A DNA stretch of 64,000 nucleotides from Odontesthes bonariensis (taxonomy: Eukaryota > Chordata > Actinopteri > Atheriniformes > Atherinopsidae): the NCBI RefSeq assembly GCF_027942865.1, contig NC_134519.1, positions 22,416,248-22,480,247 on the forward strand, in the 5' to 3' direction. The notes under the pieces are model-generated. The model did no database searches, had not been told where the DNA came from, and worked only from the letters and a program-made list of their open reading frames with translations. A program made the translations under genes and the position numbers. Positions 13,225 through 24,780 of the stretch are shown piece by piece. Every line of letters begins with the position of its first letter. The stretch's first letter is position 1.

Positions 13225-14062
13225 TTTACCAAGTTAATGTTTCCTCTCTGTGAAATGAAGCACGACAGCGAATGTGGCAAAACATGAAAAACGTTAACTG
13301 CATTGAGCTCAATCAGTCACACTCAAGGGAAAGCTAATAACGTCAGCTATTGTTAGCTAATAGATGCTATGTCCCTCCCCCGCTCATCTTGTCGCTGACG
13401 TTCATAAAGTCAACGTTCAATAAGGTTACAAGAATCATGAAATGTTTTATTTTTAAGAAGAGTGACTTTAAATAAATTTGATCAAGACGATAAACTGCTA
13501 CCTCCGCCCAGTGACAGGCAACCTGCTCCGCTGCTATTAATGAAGTTACGCACTTGTCGTAGCTGCCGCTGTTATGAATGAGACCATCGACGGAGAGCTG
13601 TAGGTTGTGAATAGCAAATTCCGCCAAATGTCCCACCCTCATATTTGCTTGGTTGCAACACAGACTGGAAAACATTAGTTCCTATAAACATTTTCTTTCA
13701 ACAATTTTTAATTTAACTACTAAAAAAATCGAACATTTAGCAGTACATATGTTATCAAGGTTGTAAATCATACGTAAATATCCATAAACATGGAACACGT
13801 GATGGAAAGTTAGTTTAAATTTTCTTTTCAAATTAATTTAAATAATTTTATGCATTTATGATATTCACAGTAGTATATTGTGACGTGACATGCCTCTTTT
13901 TGAGAAGACTATTCTAGTTTCAATGTCAAGTCAGCACAACAACTGGAACAAGTCCAACAATTGGTCCCTTAGCCAAAAACACAACAAAAGCCATTTGTAG
14001 CTGAGCCACTAACCAAGCCATATTGCTGTCGCTTTGCTTTTGAATGACTTGAATGACACGTG
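13225..14062. promoter_or_regulatory. Probable bidirectional promoter between armc6 and the mau2 relic
   Basis: This interval separates the divergent starts of armc6 (minus) and ancestral mau2 (plus). It has no open frame resembling either gene. It must include the armc6 5' UTR and transcription start; 13375-13640 is the more GC-balanced part. Its role is inferred from layout alone. Confidence 0.45.
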
Positions 14063-15002
14063 ATGGCAGCGAGCACAGAAGCTCCCCCTGGTACCTGGCC
14101 CTGCTGGGCTTCGCGGAGCATTTCCGTGCGTTGTCCACCGAAGATCCGCCTCTGTCCATTGTCTGCAGACGGTGCTACAGTTCAATCCGCCCTCGAGGCT
14201 CGAGGCCCGGACCCTGCAACTATCCTTTCAGCTACGATATGAAAATGCATACATATTTATGTAAGATGTTTAACTTTAGCAGTAATGCATCTCCTTAGAG
14301 CCATATATGTTTTATGAAGAATTCCAGGTCCCCATGTTGTCAATCCATAACTATGCATGCCAGATGTCTCAGTTTGAGGATGTCAGATTTGAAGCTGCAA
14401 GTATTCTGTCAGAGTTCTACTGTCAGCAAGTAGGTGCATCCATCTCATGACATGTCTTCTTAGATGATGGCCTTGTAGATACTGTGCAGTTGTGTTTCTT
14501 GTTCTGAGTGACTCATATACTGCCTTTCCTTTTTTTTAAGAGCCCGGTGGACTCCAAAGGTTTCATTAGAATCAAAACCAGTGCTGCTCAAAGCCATCCA
14601 GATTTCTCAGCAAACTCCCTGCTGTCACTACAGACTGCTTTTTCAGTTGGCAGTAAAAGGATCATGCAATGCACACCTGTTTATGTTCGATAAATTGATT
14701 TGAAGCTTGTTCAATTGATGTGTGTGATATTCTTTTCTCTTACAGCAACTGCATGCACTAGAGAAAGATTTATTGTCTCCCCGTGACCTCCTGGGAGTGG
14801 GTGCTGAGTATGCAAGAGTCATCGGATCAGAATTCACAAGATAAACAGATCACAGAGAGACTGCACATTGACATGTGGTTATGTTGTATCTCACATTAAG
14901 TATGTTCTTCTGTGTTCCTGCAGAGCTGTGTTCTTATTAAGTAAGGAAATGTGAGCTTCAGCTTTTCTCTTCTTACTAAAGGCTCTCTGGATACTAAAGC
15001 TC

Positions 15003-15744
15003 TACATCCAAAAAAGTTGGGATGTTATGTGAAAAGCACATAAAAGCAGATTGCAATGATTTGCACATACCCATGCACTAATATTTTATTCCATATAGAA
15101 CATAGAAAGCATGTTAAATGTTAGAGAAATAGAGACATTTCATGAAAAATGTTCATGCTCATCTGGAATTTCATGGCAGCGACACATCTAAAAAAATAAT
15201 TTAAAAAGTGGGGATGTGGATATAAGGGTAAAGAAGTAGGCTGTACAAAATAGGTACCACTGGAAGAATTTATTGCAACGTATTAGGTTAACTGGCAACA
15301 GGTCAGTAACATGATTGCATGTTAAAAATAAAAGCACCTCAGAGAGGCAGAGTCTCAGGAATTCAGGAATCTGCATCATGAAACACAAATTCGGACAAAG
15401 AAGATCCAGGACTGTTGAGCAGCTGGAATCCTATATCAGACAAGAATGGGACAACATTCCTCTCCCAGAGGTCCAACAGCTGGCCTCCTAAGTTCCCAGA
15501 TATTCACAGGCTGTTGTTAAAAGAAGTGGGGATTCTACACAGTGGTAAACATGGCCCTGTCCCAACTTCTATAAGATGTTGCTGCCATCAAATTCAAGAT
15601 GAGTTAATATTTTTCTTGAAATAGTAAAATATATCAATTCCAACATTTGATATGTTTTCTATGTTCTGCTGTGAATAACCCATTGCTTTCTGCTTTTATT
15701 TACGTTCTACGCAGCATTCCAGCCTTTTTAAAATCAGGGTTGTA
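15003..15744. mobile_element. DNA transposon relic with AAAAAAGTTGGGA-type ends, inside the mau2 relic
   Basis: The left end (TACATCCAAAAAAGTTGGGA) and right end (ATTCCAGCC...AGGGTTGTA) form a degraded terminal inverted repeat like a very common fish element family (TACAACCCCAATTCCAAAAA...). The inside keeps degenerate transposase-like pieces on the plus strand, for example EQLESYIRQEWDNIPLPEVQ near 15415-15475. Assignment to Tc1/mariner is tentative. It replaced the central exons of the mau2 relic. Confidence 0.6.
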
Positions 15745-15772
15745 TTTTCTTGTTTTTTCTCACATTAACACA

Positions 15773-15931
15773 ACCCTGCGCTGCTTCGAGCACAGAGAAG
15801 GAGACTTTGTATCTGTGCATTTCATAATGATCATACAGGCTGATAATTCAGCGAACACGGATCCAGACAGGCTGACATGGAAAATTAAGGTTGCTTCTAA
15901 TCTAAAAACAATAACTGCAAATATAAGTATA
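15773..15931 (+). repeat. ~160-bp direct repeat, copy 1
   Basis: Starts ACCCTGCGCTGCTTCGAGCA and is nearly identical to 16497-16655, about 724 bp downstream in the same orientation. The two copies bracket the last recognisable mau2 exon fragment (16080-16166). I recognise no protein family in it. Confidence 0.8.
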
Positions 15932-16496
15932 TCGGCCCATCTTCTTCGTTCTTGGCAACCACAGGGTGAGTCTACTTATCACCACAAGTCTACTTCTTGT
16001 CTGTTAGACCACACATGCAGCTGACGGTTATCTTTGAACAGCAGATACAAGAGTGTGATCTGTTCTACATGTTCTACAGGAAAGTAAGAACATGGTTCCT
16101 ACCATGCAATTGACCAGCAAGATCCTTGATGTGTCTGTGCAGCACTGGTCCTCCGTCTTCTCAAAGGTAGAGTTGTCACTCAACCTTGACTAACATTTTT
16201 AATTAATGTCACAGGAAAACTTTAATTAGGCTCCCCCTGGGAACTTTTCTTGATTGTGCAGAAGTCGCAATTTAAAGCAAATCGTTTACTTTTTGTGGTG
16301 GCATGCGGCAATTCGACTCAGCCCCCCCCCCCCCCTTCCTCTCCAAATTGGATCAGTACATGATCATACATGCAAATGCTCATTAGATCTTACTTTCTCC
16401 AGCTCGATTTACAGACTTTGAGACATTTTTTCAGGCCCAATTAGCATCGTTTTCTCTTTTCAGAAAAGTATTTTCTCTGCTGGACAGTCCCTCTTT

Positions 16497-16655
16497 ACCC
16501 TGCGCTGCTTTGAGCACAGAGAGGGAGACTTTGTATCTGTGCATTGCATAATGATCATACAGGCTGATAATTCAACGAACACGGATCCAGACAGGCTCAT
16601 GTGGAAAATTAACGTTGCTTCTAATCAAATAACTATAACCGAAAATATGTGTGTA
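16497..16655 (+). repeat. ~160-bp direct repeat, copy 2
   Basis: Second copy of 15773-15931, with scattered substitutions and a diverged tail. The pair suggests a local duplication, or two insertions of an unnamed repeat, within the decaying mau2 locus. Confidence 0.8.
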
Positions 16656-17515
16656 TGTAATGAATTCATGACAAAGTACCGACACCCTCTCTACCCTACA
16701 ATTAACCAACCAATGAAAATTTGGATTCTAAAGCTTAGTGGACTATTAGGGGGCAGCCCTAACTTACAATTTGCGAAATAGCATAGGAAAGTCTGAAATT
16801 CAACTGTTTGCCCTTTACAAGCTGAAATGCTCGTTAAAATTTTAACCCATAGCAATTTATTATCAAATTCATACTCAAAAGGTCAATCTCACAGTTGTTA
16901 TGCCAGTTTGTGTTCACGTTCTGGCCTGTAGGGGGTGCCAGAGATGTTTTTTTTTAAGCATAATACAGAATTAAATATTGGAAATGCAAATTGATTAAAG
17001 TAGGTTCTGCAGACCCGTCTGCCATGAGCCTGAGCCTGAGAAAAAGTTTTCAAAAATAGATTTTGCAGACATTCTTTAGTCGAGCGATATCCTTTTCTTT
17101 CATTCGCTTCTCCTTTTTCAGCTTCCCTTTCTTCTTTGTTTTCATAAGAGGCTCCTGAGTAAGCACAAGGTTCCTGCACCTTCAGTTGTGTCAGGTAGGT
17201 CAATTTAACTTTCTTTGATTTTAACCTGGCTTTCGACTGAAAATTGTTTCACAACCATTGTTAGAAAGAAATAAACAGCACCTCCAGTGTTTTAAAATGA
17301 TTTTAAATTATTTTTGTTTGTCAAAGGGGCCAGGAAGCCTTGAAGAGTGCACAGATAGCTCATTTTGCAAAAGAGTTCCTGCTGTGATAGAGGTCTGAAC
17401 GTGTCAGTGGCTTAATTTACAGAATTGTTTTATTTTACGGATCAGTAGGTGTATATAGGTGAATTTTATCACCTCCTTAGGTCTGAGTTCTAGCAGTAGA
17501 CTTCTCTGATAAAAT
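16656..17515. other. Intergenic, nothing recognised
   Basis: AT-rich sequence with only short chance open frames. It may contain the remaining unrecognisable 3' part of the mau2 locus. Confidence 0.4.
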
Positions 17516-17937
17516 GTTACGGTTTGGTGGTGGTGGAGAGAAGAGGACCCAAATGCAAAACAGCAGACTGGAGGCTGATGGAAACTTGATGAGAGGTTTA
17601 TTTGAAAATACATTTTTTTAAAAGGCACGGCAGAGCCAGAATACCACAAACTAAACTGAGAAAAACAAAAATACAGACGAGCGATGAATAGATTACAGAG
17701 AATTATCTGGAAGATTGTAACAGCGAAGATCTGACAAGGATTGAATTTAACCAAGGGGAATTAATATGGAGGGGAACAAATGAGGTGATTGGTGTGGCTG
17801 ATTGAGTGGAGACAGGTGTGTAAGTGGAGCTGAGGACCAAAATAGGGGAGCTGAGGATAACAAGGAGTAATGGCCAGAACAATATTCTGAAACAAAAATA
17901 CCAACTAAGAACATAGAACAGAGATCAACCAAGGAAC
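17516..17937. repeat. Interspersed repeat hosting the Harbinger insertion (left part)
   Basis: The sequence from TTACGGTTTGGTGG to CAAGGAACCAG resembles a dispersed fish repeat and resumes at 31968 with GAAAGAATTAAACC after the Harbinger element. It is non-coding as far as I can see. The right limit of the continuation is unclear, about 32.1 kb. Confidence 0.4.
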
Positions 17938-18633
17938 CAGGGGCCCGTTGCACAAAACTAAGATAAGGGATTAAGCCGGGATATGTTGGCTATCCTGGCT
18001 CAACTTATCCGTGATCCAGTTGCACAAAAGTGGGATAGAGGGAAGTGGGATATGTTCAGACGTAAGTTACCATGGAGATTCATTCTGTGAAGCTAGCCTG
18101 CTCCAGACCAGGCTAAGTTCCAGGATCTATTTAATCTCATTCCTTATCTCAGTCAGCGGTCGCCACAAATGGAAACCAATATTTATTCCACTGCCTAGAA
18201 CATATGTGTCAAACTCAAGGCCCGCGGGCCAAATGTGGGCCGCCACGTCATTTTATGTGGCCCACGAGAGCTTAAAAGGTCTGATTGAAGTCAAATACGT
18301 GCAGTGACCAAACAAGTGGAATTGAGAAATACAAATGAAGATCCCAAAATGTCCAGGAAGAGAATAATTTTTCTTTTTCAAGAAAGATCGGAAGGCGAAT
18401 ACGTGTTTGTGCTTCAACATATTTTTTTTTACATCTTTGCAAATATATATGCAATATTTGTAACTTGAATAAGTCATAAATTAAGAGTTATTTAACATTA
18501 AGGTGCTGTTTATACATACCTGGGTATTTTGATAAACGCATATTTTCTAACCTTCGTTTGCAAAAAATAACTAGGTGCACACAGCCCCGTTTTAAAAAAA
18601 AAAATTGATCAGCATAAATACGCTATCAAGAGC

Positions 18634-19999
18634 CAGTGGCGGCTCTTGACATTTTTTTTAGGTAGTGCAATTTCCAGTCTGTGAAAGCTGCATCAGAGTG
18701 TGCTGTGCGAAGCTGAACCGATTGCACTGATGCAAACCTGTTATGCTCCCACACAGGAAATAAAATGTCCAATCATCCAGAAACTCCTTGTCTTCCTTAA
18801 ATAAACACAACGCAGAGTCGAGGGGTTATTTGGTCTTCCAAAGTTATTTGGTCTTCCAAATAACCAAAGTGACTGCAATTTCCCCCGTTATGTCCATAAG
18901 TACCATAAAAGTCCATAGGACTGAGGTATATTTGTCTAGGTAGCATAATTTATTGTAATAATTTTAAATAATTTTTTGTTATTTTTTGCATAATTTTCCA
19001 ATCAGTTAATATTACACCTTAACCATTATTTATTTATTTTCCTCATATTGTTCCAGGATTCTATGAAATAAGTAAACACATAAGCTCTTAATGATAAGAT
19101 TAATTCAATTTTCATTCTAAAGAATGTAATTAAAATGACAACATATAAATCCAAGTCAAGTGTGTATTGAAGTTTTGGAAAATATGACTTAGAAAAGTAT
19201 AACCAGTTGTCAAACATGGTTAAGTGCAGCTTACTTATGTGAGATTTCTCTCTTTTTTTAAATATAATACTGCACCATTAACAATGAATGTGTCATTATA
19301 CATTCTGCTATCATTGTCAACATTATATAAAAGATTTAAATCATTACAAGTCAATGATTGAGCACAAAAGGGTAAGTTATACTACCTGGAAAAATAGCAG
19401 GGTTGGTGGAGCCCTGGGTTTCATCTTTGCCTCGCAAGGCGAGCCCGAAAATCCTGCAAAATTCTTCCAAACTTCCTTCTCCGCATTAGTACGACGACTA
19501 AAGGGTACTTCTGTCAGAAACACTAACGTATTGTTGCACTCGACACTCGCCATCTTCTTCATAGAATGTTTTTTTTTTTTTTCTTTATTGAAAACCACAA
19601 TGTTACAACAACAAGTAGAATGTTCATGGTCCCGCGCAACAGCACAGCCCTTTTACAGACTCTCTGGCAACAGACATATGACGAAAGCACGTTGTGCGTC
19701 GTTTGTGCGAGCACATAAACCCTCATAGAAAATGCATTGGGAGCAGGATTTTTGAAAAAAACCGAGGTCCCATTCATGTCAATGGGAGCTTCCTGGTGCA
19801 AATTCGACCCTGACAGAAATCGCACAAAATGGGCGTAGCAACACCAGGCGCGACCTTAATCTGATTGGACAATGACATATACAACCAGTTTGCCTACAGC
19901 AGATCAGTCCCACCTTAGCAACTAGATTAAAAAAAATAAAAAAAACTCCGTGTTTGGTAGTGCGTCGCACAAATCGCCCCTATGGAGGAGCCGCCACTG
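18634..19999. mobile_element. hAT-like non-autonomous element with CAGTGGCGGCTC ends
   Basis: Terminal inverted repeats CAGTGGCGGCTC (18634) and GAGCCGCCACTG (to 19999). The flanks TCAAGAGC (18626-18633) and TCAAAAGC (20000-20007) match at 7 of 8 positions, as for an aged hAT-type duplication. No transposase was recognised. It carries a small retro-insertion at 19569-19722. Confidence 0.75.
19569..19722 (-). mobile_element. Poly(A)-tailed retro-insertion in the CAGTGGCGGCTC element
   Basis: On the minus strand the fragment ends in CAATAAAG followed by an A tail (plus-strand T run from 19569). It is flanked by near-identical TCATAGAATG (19559-19568) and TCATAGAAAATG (19723-19734). Tail, polyadenylation signal and target duplication indicate LINE-mediated insertion of a transcript 3' end. 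The source is unknown. Confidence 0.6.
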
Positions 20000-20936
20000 T
20001 CAAAAGCTGTTAAATTACGCCAAGTCTGACGGTGGCAGAGTTAGAACAATGAGAATTCCACACAAGCCAATCAGAAGCCTAATAGAGAACCTCTGACAGG
20101 AAGAACTGCAAAAAAAAGCCAAAGCTAAGCTTCTTCTGCCTCCGAGCCCTAATGCATCTTTGTTGGTCAATACATTGTATGACTGTAATTTTCAAAATCA
20201 CACAAGCGAGTATAGCTCTCAACAACAGAAATGCTACTAGTACCTCCATGCTTGTCAGATAAACAATGGACGGAGAGAATGGCGTTTTCACGCTAGCATC
20301 CTGCCAACATGGCGGATAGGGGCGGGGCTCTGTACTATGACGACAACTCCTCATTTTCAATTGCCCAAAACTCCGTTTTTGTCTCTTTCAACCAGTTTAT
20401 ACACAAACGCTAAATGGAGTTTTTAAAAAATCTCCACTTTTGCCGGAGTTTTTTTTATGCTTCGTTTTCGGAGGAAAAAACTCCGTTTGTGTATAAACGA
20501 AAGGCACAAACGAAGGGAAAGGTCTTCGTTTATCAAAATACCCGGGTATGTGTAAACAGCACCTTTGAGGGCAACGATTATGCTGATGTGGCCCTCGGTG
20601 AAAATGAGTTTGACACCCCTGTGCTAATGCAAACAGTTGTTAGCATCCCCTGCAGTGCTGAAAAGGCTTGTTTTCCAAATAGTGTTTACTACAGAGGCGT
20701 GTTGCCAACCACCAGCTGGTGACGATAAAACAAGCAAATACATTCACAAACTTTGTTTCAAAGATTGCTTGGGAATGTTGCCCATGTATGGAAAGCCCAA
20801 AGAGAACTTCTCTGCCACTCATTGCCATTCATGGCTCCACCAGGTGTTTAGAAATGGTGTTGCAGTTGCAACGGGAGCTTCTGGTTTTCATTCCTAAAAA
20901 CTCTGAATGTTTGTGGAAATAATAGGGGCATCCCTT

Positions 20937-21189
20937 AAAGGTGGGGTCTGAGATCTTGGAAAAACGGTTCCTGCAAGCTATATTTTTGAAAATACACAAC
21001 CTTGCCTCTCCCTTCAGCCCACCCCTCGAAACCACGCCTTCAAAACACATGAACGCGCATGCTGTCGGTCGAGGTGTTCGGATGTTCCCGAGATCGAGAA
21101 CGAAACTAGACGAGACCTCACGAGTGCTCGCGACACAAGATGAGGCGCAGAGTGCTCACGTCTATTACTAGCTAACAACAACATAAAGG
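20937..21189. repeat. TTAA-associated repeat hosting the Harbinger MITE (left part)
   Basis: Begins TTAAAGGTGGGGTCTGAGAT, a start typical of a TTAA-target fish repeat. It is interrupted by the MITE at 21190 and resumes after 21807 with GGCTAACTTCCAGCCATGG. The resumed part encodes MASSSPFTV followed by a GTAAGA donor, possibly a small exon of a transposon protein. The far end was not identified. Confidence 0.4.
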
Positions 21190-21804
21190 CTCTAGCATGG
21201 TTGCCGCGTCTGCTAGCGCGAGCAGTGTTGATGACGTCACGATTTCGTGCCCGCCATGTATAGTGGCGCAAGCAGCGCAAGTCGATGCGCCAGTCGTTGC
21301 AATTTTCTCCGTCACAGAGGTGGCGCTGCTACGTGAAGGTTACCTCTACTCTACAACCACGAAAGTGGAGAAGAAAACAATGCCGCTGTCAAGAGCAAGA
21401 ATACTGTAATTAATGATACTGCTGCTGTTTTCGAATCATTTTAATTTTTTAATTCAGTTAAAAGAGGTGACAGTTTGAAGCCCCCGGCATCAACAGAGTC
21501 TCTGCCCTCTTCTTTGCCTTCACGTATCTGTCCCGTAGCTTCTTCCACACATTCTTACAGAACTCTCCCTCTTTCCCCAAAGTTCTGCCAATCTCTGTGC
21601 ACCAGTTTTGGGAGTTTACGTGCTCCCTGTGCTGTTTCACTGCAGTTTCGTACAGCTGCCTGTACAAACGCACCTCCTGACTGAGCCGGTCTCACATCGG
21701 TCCATCCGGTTTGTCGTTCTTGGAGCAGCCAAGTTACAAAAATCGACTGGTGCACGACAACGCGCAGCGCCGTCTTTTCAAGGCAAGCGCCATGCTAGAG
21801 CCTT
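21190..21804 (-). mobile_element. PIF/Harbinger-type MITE with MADF remnant, copy 2
   Basis: Ends AGGCTCTAGCATGG and CCATGCTAGAGCCT are inverted repeats flanked by TAA on both sides (21187-21189, 21805-21807), the T-W-A duplication typical of PIF/Harbinger. On the minus strand it encodes RLYRQLYETAVKQHREHVNS and NVWKKLRDRYVKAKKRAET, the same MADF-like segment as copy 1 at 4378-4985, with frameshifts. It is in the opposite orientation to copy 1. Confidence 0.8.
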
Positions 21805-22819
21805 AACAGTGGCTAACTTCCAGCCATGGCGTCGTCTTCTCCGTTTACGGTAAGATTGTTCAACATCACAATGATCGTAAACAGGCTGTCACGGTTGTCA
21901 TTTCAAGAAATATTGATAGTAGATGTATACTAGACTAGTTGTTGAATTTTTACCTTTCGGTTTGATACGTGTTACTCACACAATCACACAAAAGCTTATG
22001 AGAGGAGCATCATTTGTGAATACACTCATTAACGGATCTGTCTACTGAAGAAGATCAGGCTGAAAGCTCCATAGAAAGCCAGCAGGTGGATCTTGAGTTG
22101 AGATTGTGCATGCTGAAAACGCTGAGTCATGAGTAAAATCCAGATATCTGAGTAGTAGCACGCCAAATGAAACACCATCTAAACAAACTAAACACAACCC
22201 ACGTACTGTAGTCAGTTTATGAGAGGCTTCTTACCTGGTCTGTTGTCTGCTGGATGCCACACCGTTTCAGCAGCTTTGGTTTCATATTCACCATGTTTTA
22301 TCTGCAGAGTCATGTGTTCCCTCATGAGGCAGCTCGGTGCATCATATTACAAACACAGCGCATCTTTTATTTTCAGGGGTTTTACACACTTTTTGTTTCC
22401 TTTTCACTGCAGCCCGGCTTTAATAACACTGACAGCTGAGAGGAGTTTTGTCTTTCCCAGGTTTTTTTTGTTTCCTGGAAACATACAGTGACATCAGCAG
22501 TGTAATTTACCTACATAAATCAGTCAGTAAAGCAGGGGCTTGACGGGGATGGCACAACAAAGGCGCAGCAGGAGGAGCACTCTGCTCCCTGCTGCTCACA
22601 CTCTGACACTGCAGTTCTCCGGTGTGGGTCAAACAGTCTTGTCTCTTCAGGACTTTTCATTTAGTTTCTGCCTAAATTGCTGCTTGAAGTTGAATACTTA
22701 ACACAAATATATGAATAAATACGAAAACATTTTTACAATTGCCTTTTTTTCCTTTTTTCTTAGTCATTTTACTTTTACTTTCTTTTATTGTTTTTATTTG
22801 TTTTTACTTATTCTTCTCT

Positions 22820-22930
22820 TTATTTATTACCTGCTGTAAAGCACTTTGGTACATCGTAAGGATTGTCTGTAAAGGGCTGTATAAATAAAGTACATTTATG
22901 TTAAGTTTTGGTTCCAAAAAAAAAAAAAAA
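22820..22930 (+). repeat. LINE-type 3' tail
   Basis: GTAAAGCACTTTGGTACATC followed by GCTGTATAAATAAAGTACAT and an A-rich end resembles the 3' tails of L2/CR1-type LINEs and dependent SINEs in fish. Confidence 0.5.
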
Positions 22931-22936
22931 GTTTAA

Positions 22937-23968
22937 AGGGACACTATGTAATTTCTTCCCCCATCTAGTGGTGCAATTTTATTTTGCAAAGTTGAATGAA
23001 TTTGCTCTCTAGCGCCTCACGTTTTCAAATGTGCGCTGCAACTTCTTGAACTACGGCAAGCGGAATGTGTCAAGATTCAAGAAGCTATAGCTTCAGACTC
23101 AAGGTCCATACAAACAAAAAGAAATCAAGACACACAGTACAAAGGATTATATAACACACATACAACAACACTATGAATACAGATGACAGATAACATGTCA
23201 GATAACATAACATCTCCTTTGGTGTGCAAGCAATGCAATTAGTCATATTCCGGGAGTTACCGGAAGTGACGTTGACGCAGCGTTAGCATTAGTCTGTGTT
23301 AGCAATAGGAGCATTAGCAGCGGTAAATAAACTCCCGGTAAACTTACAAACTTTCTAATGCCTCGTTTTGTGAGCTAAGAGCCTATGTGTACTACGGCAG
23401 AAGTTTGGTAACAATCAATGCATTATTAGTGGGATCATTTACGAGATAAAATCTATTTAGCATTTTTTTTTTTTTTTTTAAACTTTATTAGTAAATCAAC
23501 AAAATAACAGTTTACAAATGTGAGCATAACGCCAAAAAGAAGATATCCAGGGGGAGCATAGGAATAATAATAAAAAGAAGAAGATGATGCACTTACAAAA
23601 AGAAAGCTAATGAACACAAAGACATATGTGCCAAGGAATAAAATCTATTTAGCATTAGCGGCTGTAATAAGCCATTTGGCGGAAATGACGTCACAATGAC
23701 GTCATTTCTGCTTGTAGGCCTGGTGGGGAAATCGCGATTCGAAGTGCTTTATGTCCCTCTCGGCACTTCGTCATTTTTCATAGAGCGGAAGGACATGGCA
23801 GCCTCCATAGAGCTTACCTGCTCTATGTAGATACAGACAAGTTATTCTTCACTCAGGAGGATAAGTGAGATTTTTGACAGAGATCATTTTACACCAATGA
23901 GAACTAACTTATGAATGAATATGTTGATTTGAGCTAATAAATGACTTAATTTATTACATAGTGTCCCT
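22937..23968. mobile_element. TTAA-target MITE with AGGGACACTATGTAA ends
   Basis: Inverted ends AGGGACACTATGTAA (22937) and TTACATAGTGTCCCT (to 23968), each bordered by TTAA (22933-22936, 23969-23972), the target used by piggyBac and Kolobok transposons. Non-coding. It hosts a retro-insertion at 23465-23637. Confidence 0.8.
23465..23637 (-). mobile_element. Poly(A)-tailed retro-insertion with ~19-bp target duplication
   Basis: On the minus strand it ends ACTAATAAAGTTT plus an A tail (plus-strand T run). It is flanked by identical ATAAAATCTATTTAGCATT copies (23446-23464 and 23638-23656). These are the marks of LINE-driven retrotransposition of a transcript 3' end; the donor gene or LINE is not identified. 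Confidence 0.75.
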
Positions 23969-24689
23969 TTAAGTTTCTTAATTTATGGAACTATTCAATT
24001 CTTTATTTAGCACCTTGAACCAGGTGCTGGGCTGGTTCAACTTTAAAATATTGCTGGAGAGTCATCACGGAGCCATCTGTCATTACCTCAGCCGAAATGG
24101 GTTGATTGAACCTCCGTCTAGTGCAGTGTTTCCCAATCCTGGTCCAAGCCCTGCCATTCCAATAAAAAAAAATAAAACGAGTCAGCTCTTCATCAAACTA
24201 TTCAGAAGTCTGACCCGTTCCGGCCTCGTTTTGGCGTTGACGAAAGTAGTCCGGCTAGTTGGCCGGTTCCCTAAATACTTAAAGTGCTGTTTCCTAAGTG
24301 CACACACCATGAACTTACTTTTCTTCAGAGGTGACACTTTTCATTGCAGGACTTCTTCTGAATCAGTACAGCGTGTCCATGGACAGCTGCTTTAACATTT
24401 ACTGTGTAAACTGCTTTACATAGAGACCTCTAACATCATTCCTTATGGTCAAAACTTATCAGAACCGTAGGTGCAATGTTTCCACAGTAACATTCTTTAT
24501 GAGTAGAAATGACATCTTAAGATGTCTTTAACTTAGTTTGCACTTGTCGAAACCAAAAAAGTGATCATTCTCAGTGATGATGCTGGATGTGCAGCGCAGA
24601 TAAACATCAAATCAGCCCTTTAAAATACTCATTTCATATTATTTTTTTTACCTTTTGCTGAATTTCTTTGTTAAACATATCTGTTGGAT

Positions 24690-24780
24690 TTTATTGTTAT
24701 TTATTTATGTAAAGCACTTTGGTCAACCCAGGTTGTTATAAGGTGCTATATAAATAAACATGACCTTGACCATGACCTTA
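24690..24780 (+). repeat. LINE-type 3' tail
   Basis: GTAAAGCACTTTGGTCAACC followed by GGTGCTATATAAATAAACAT, the same kind of tail as at 22820, ending in a short CATGACCTTGAC tandem. Confidence 0.45.

Larger units (their letters stand above)
14063..16166 (+). pseudogene. mau2: mau2 relic: decayed multi-exon copy of the cohesin-loader subunit MAU2 (SCC4)
   Basis: MAU2 pairs with NIPBL (SCC2) to load cohesin. Fragments in the correct order, at intron-separated positions, match its N-terminal TPR region. Exon 1 (from the ATG at 14063) gives MAAS.EAPP, then in another frame WYLALLGFAEHFR, then PPKIRLC and F-PPSRLEART. Further fragments are 14355-14429 (QFEDVRFEAASILSEFYCQ), 14541-14652 (KAIQISQQTP, RLLFQLA), 14746-14840 (QLHALEKDLLSPRDLLGVGA, EYARVIGSEFTR) and 14924-14950 (AVFLLSKEM, then stop). 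A distant C-terminal exon lies at about 16080-16166 (NMVPTMQLTSKILDVSVQ, WSS). Exon 1 has at least two frameshifts, the donor after 14840 is ATAAAC instead of GTAAAC, and the middle exons are gone, with a transposon at 15003-15744. Retained introns rule out a processed copy. Confidence 0.88.
18512..20563. mobile_element. DNA transposon inserted in hAT copy A, ends GGTGCTGTTTA
   Basis: Inverted ends: GGTGCTGTTTATACATACC at 18512 and the matching GGTATGTGTAAACAGCACC ending at 20563, with similarity continuing inward for about 35 bp (TATTTTGATAAACG). A matching target duplication is not evident, and about 30 bp present in copy B are missing at the site. Non-coding; it hosts a further insertion at 18634-19999. 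Confidence 0.75.
18201..20621 (+). mobile_element. hAT element copy A (interrupted, internally deleted)
   Basis: It begins CATATGTGTCAAACTC, followed by AAGGCCCGCGGGCCAAATGT, and ends TGAGTTTGACACCCCTG. The left 300 bp and right 60 bp are nearly identical to copy B (29350-30204). Compared with B it lacks the stretch holding the ZNF143-like motif and the zinc-finger coding part, and it is interrupted by the element at 18512-20563. Confidence 0.8.
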
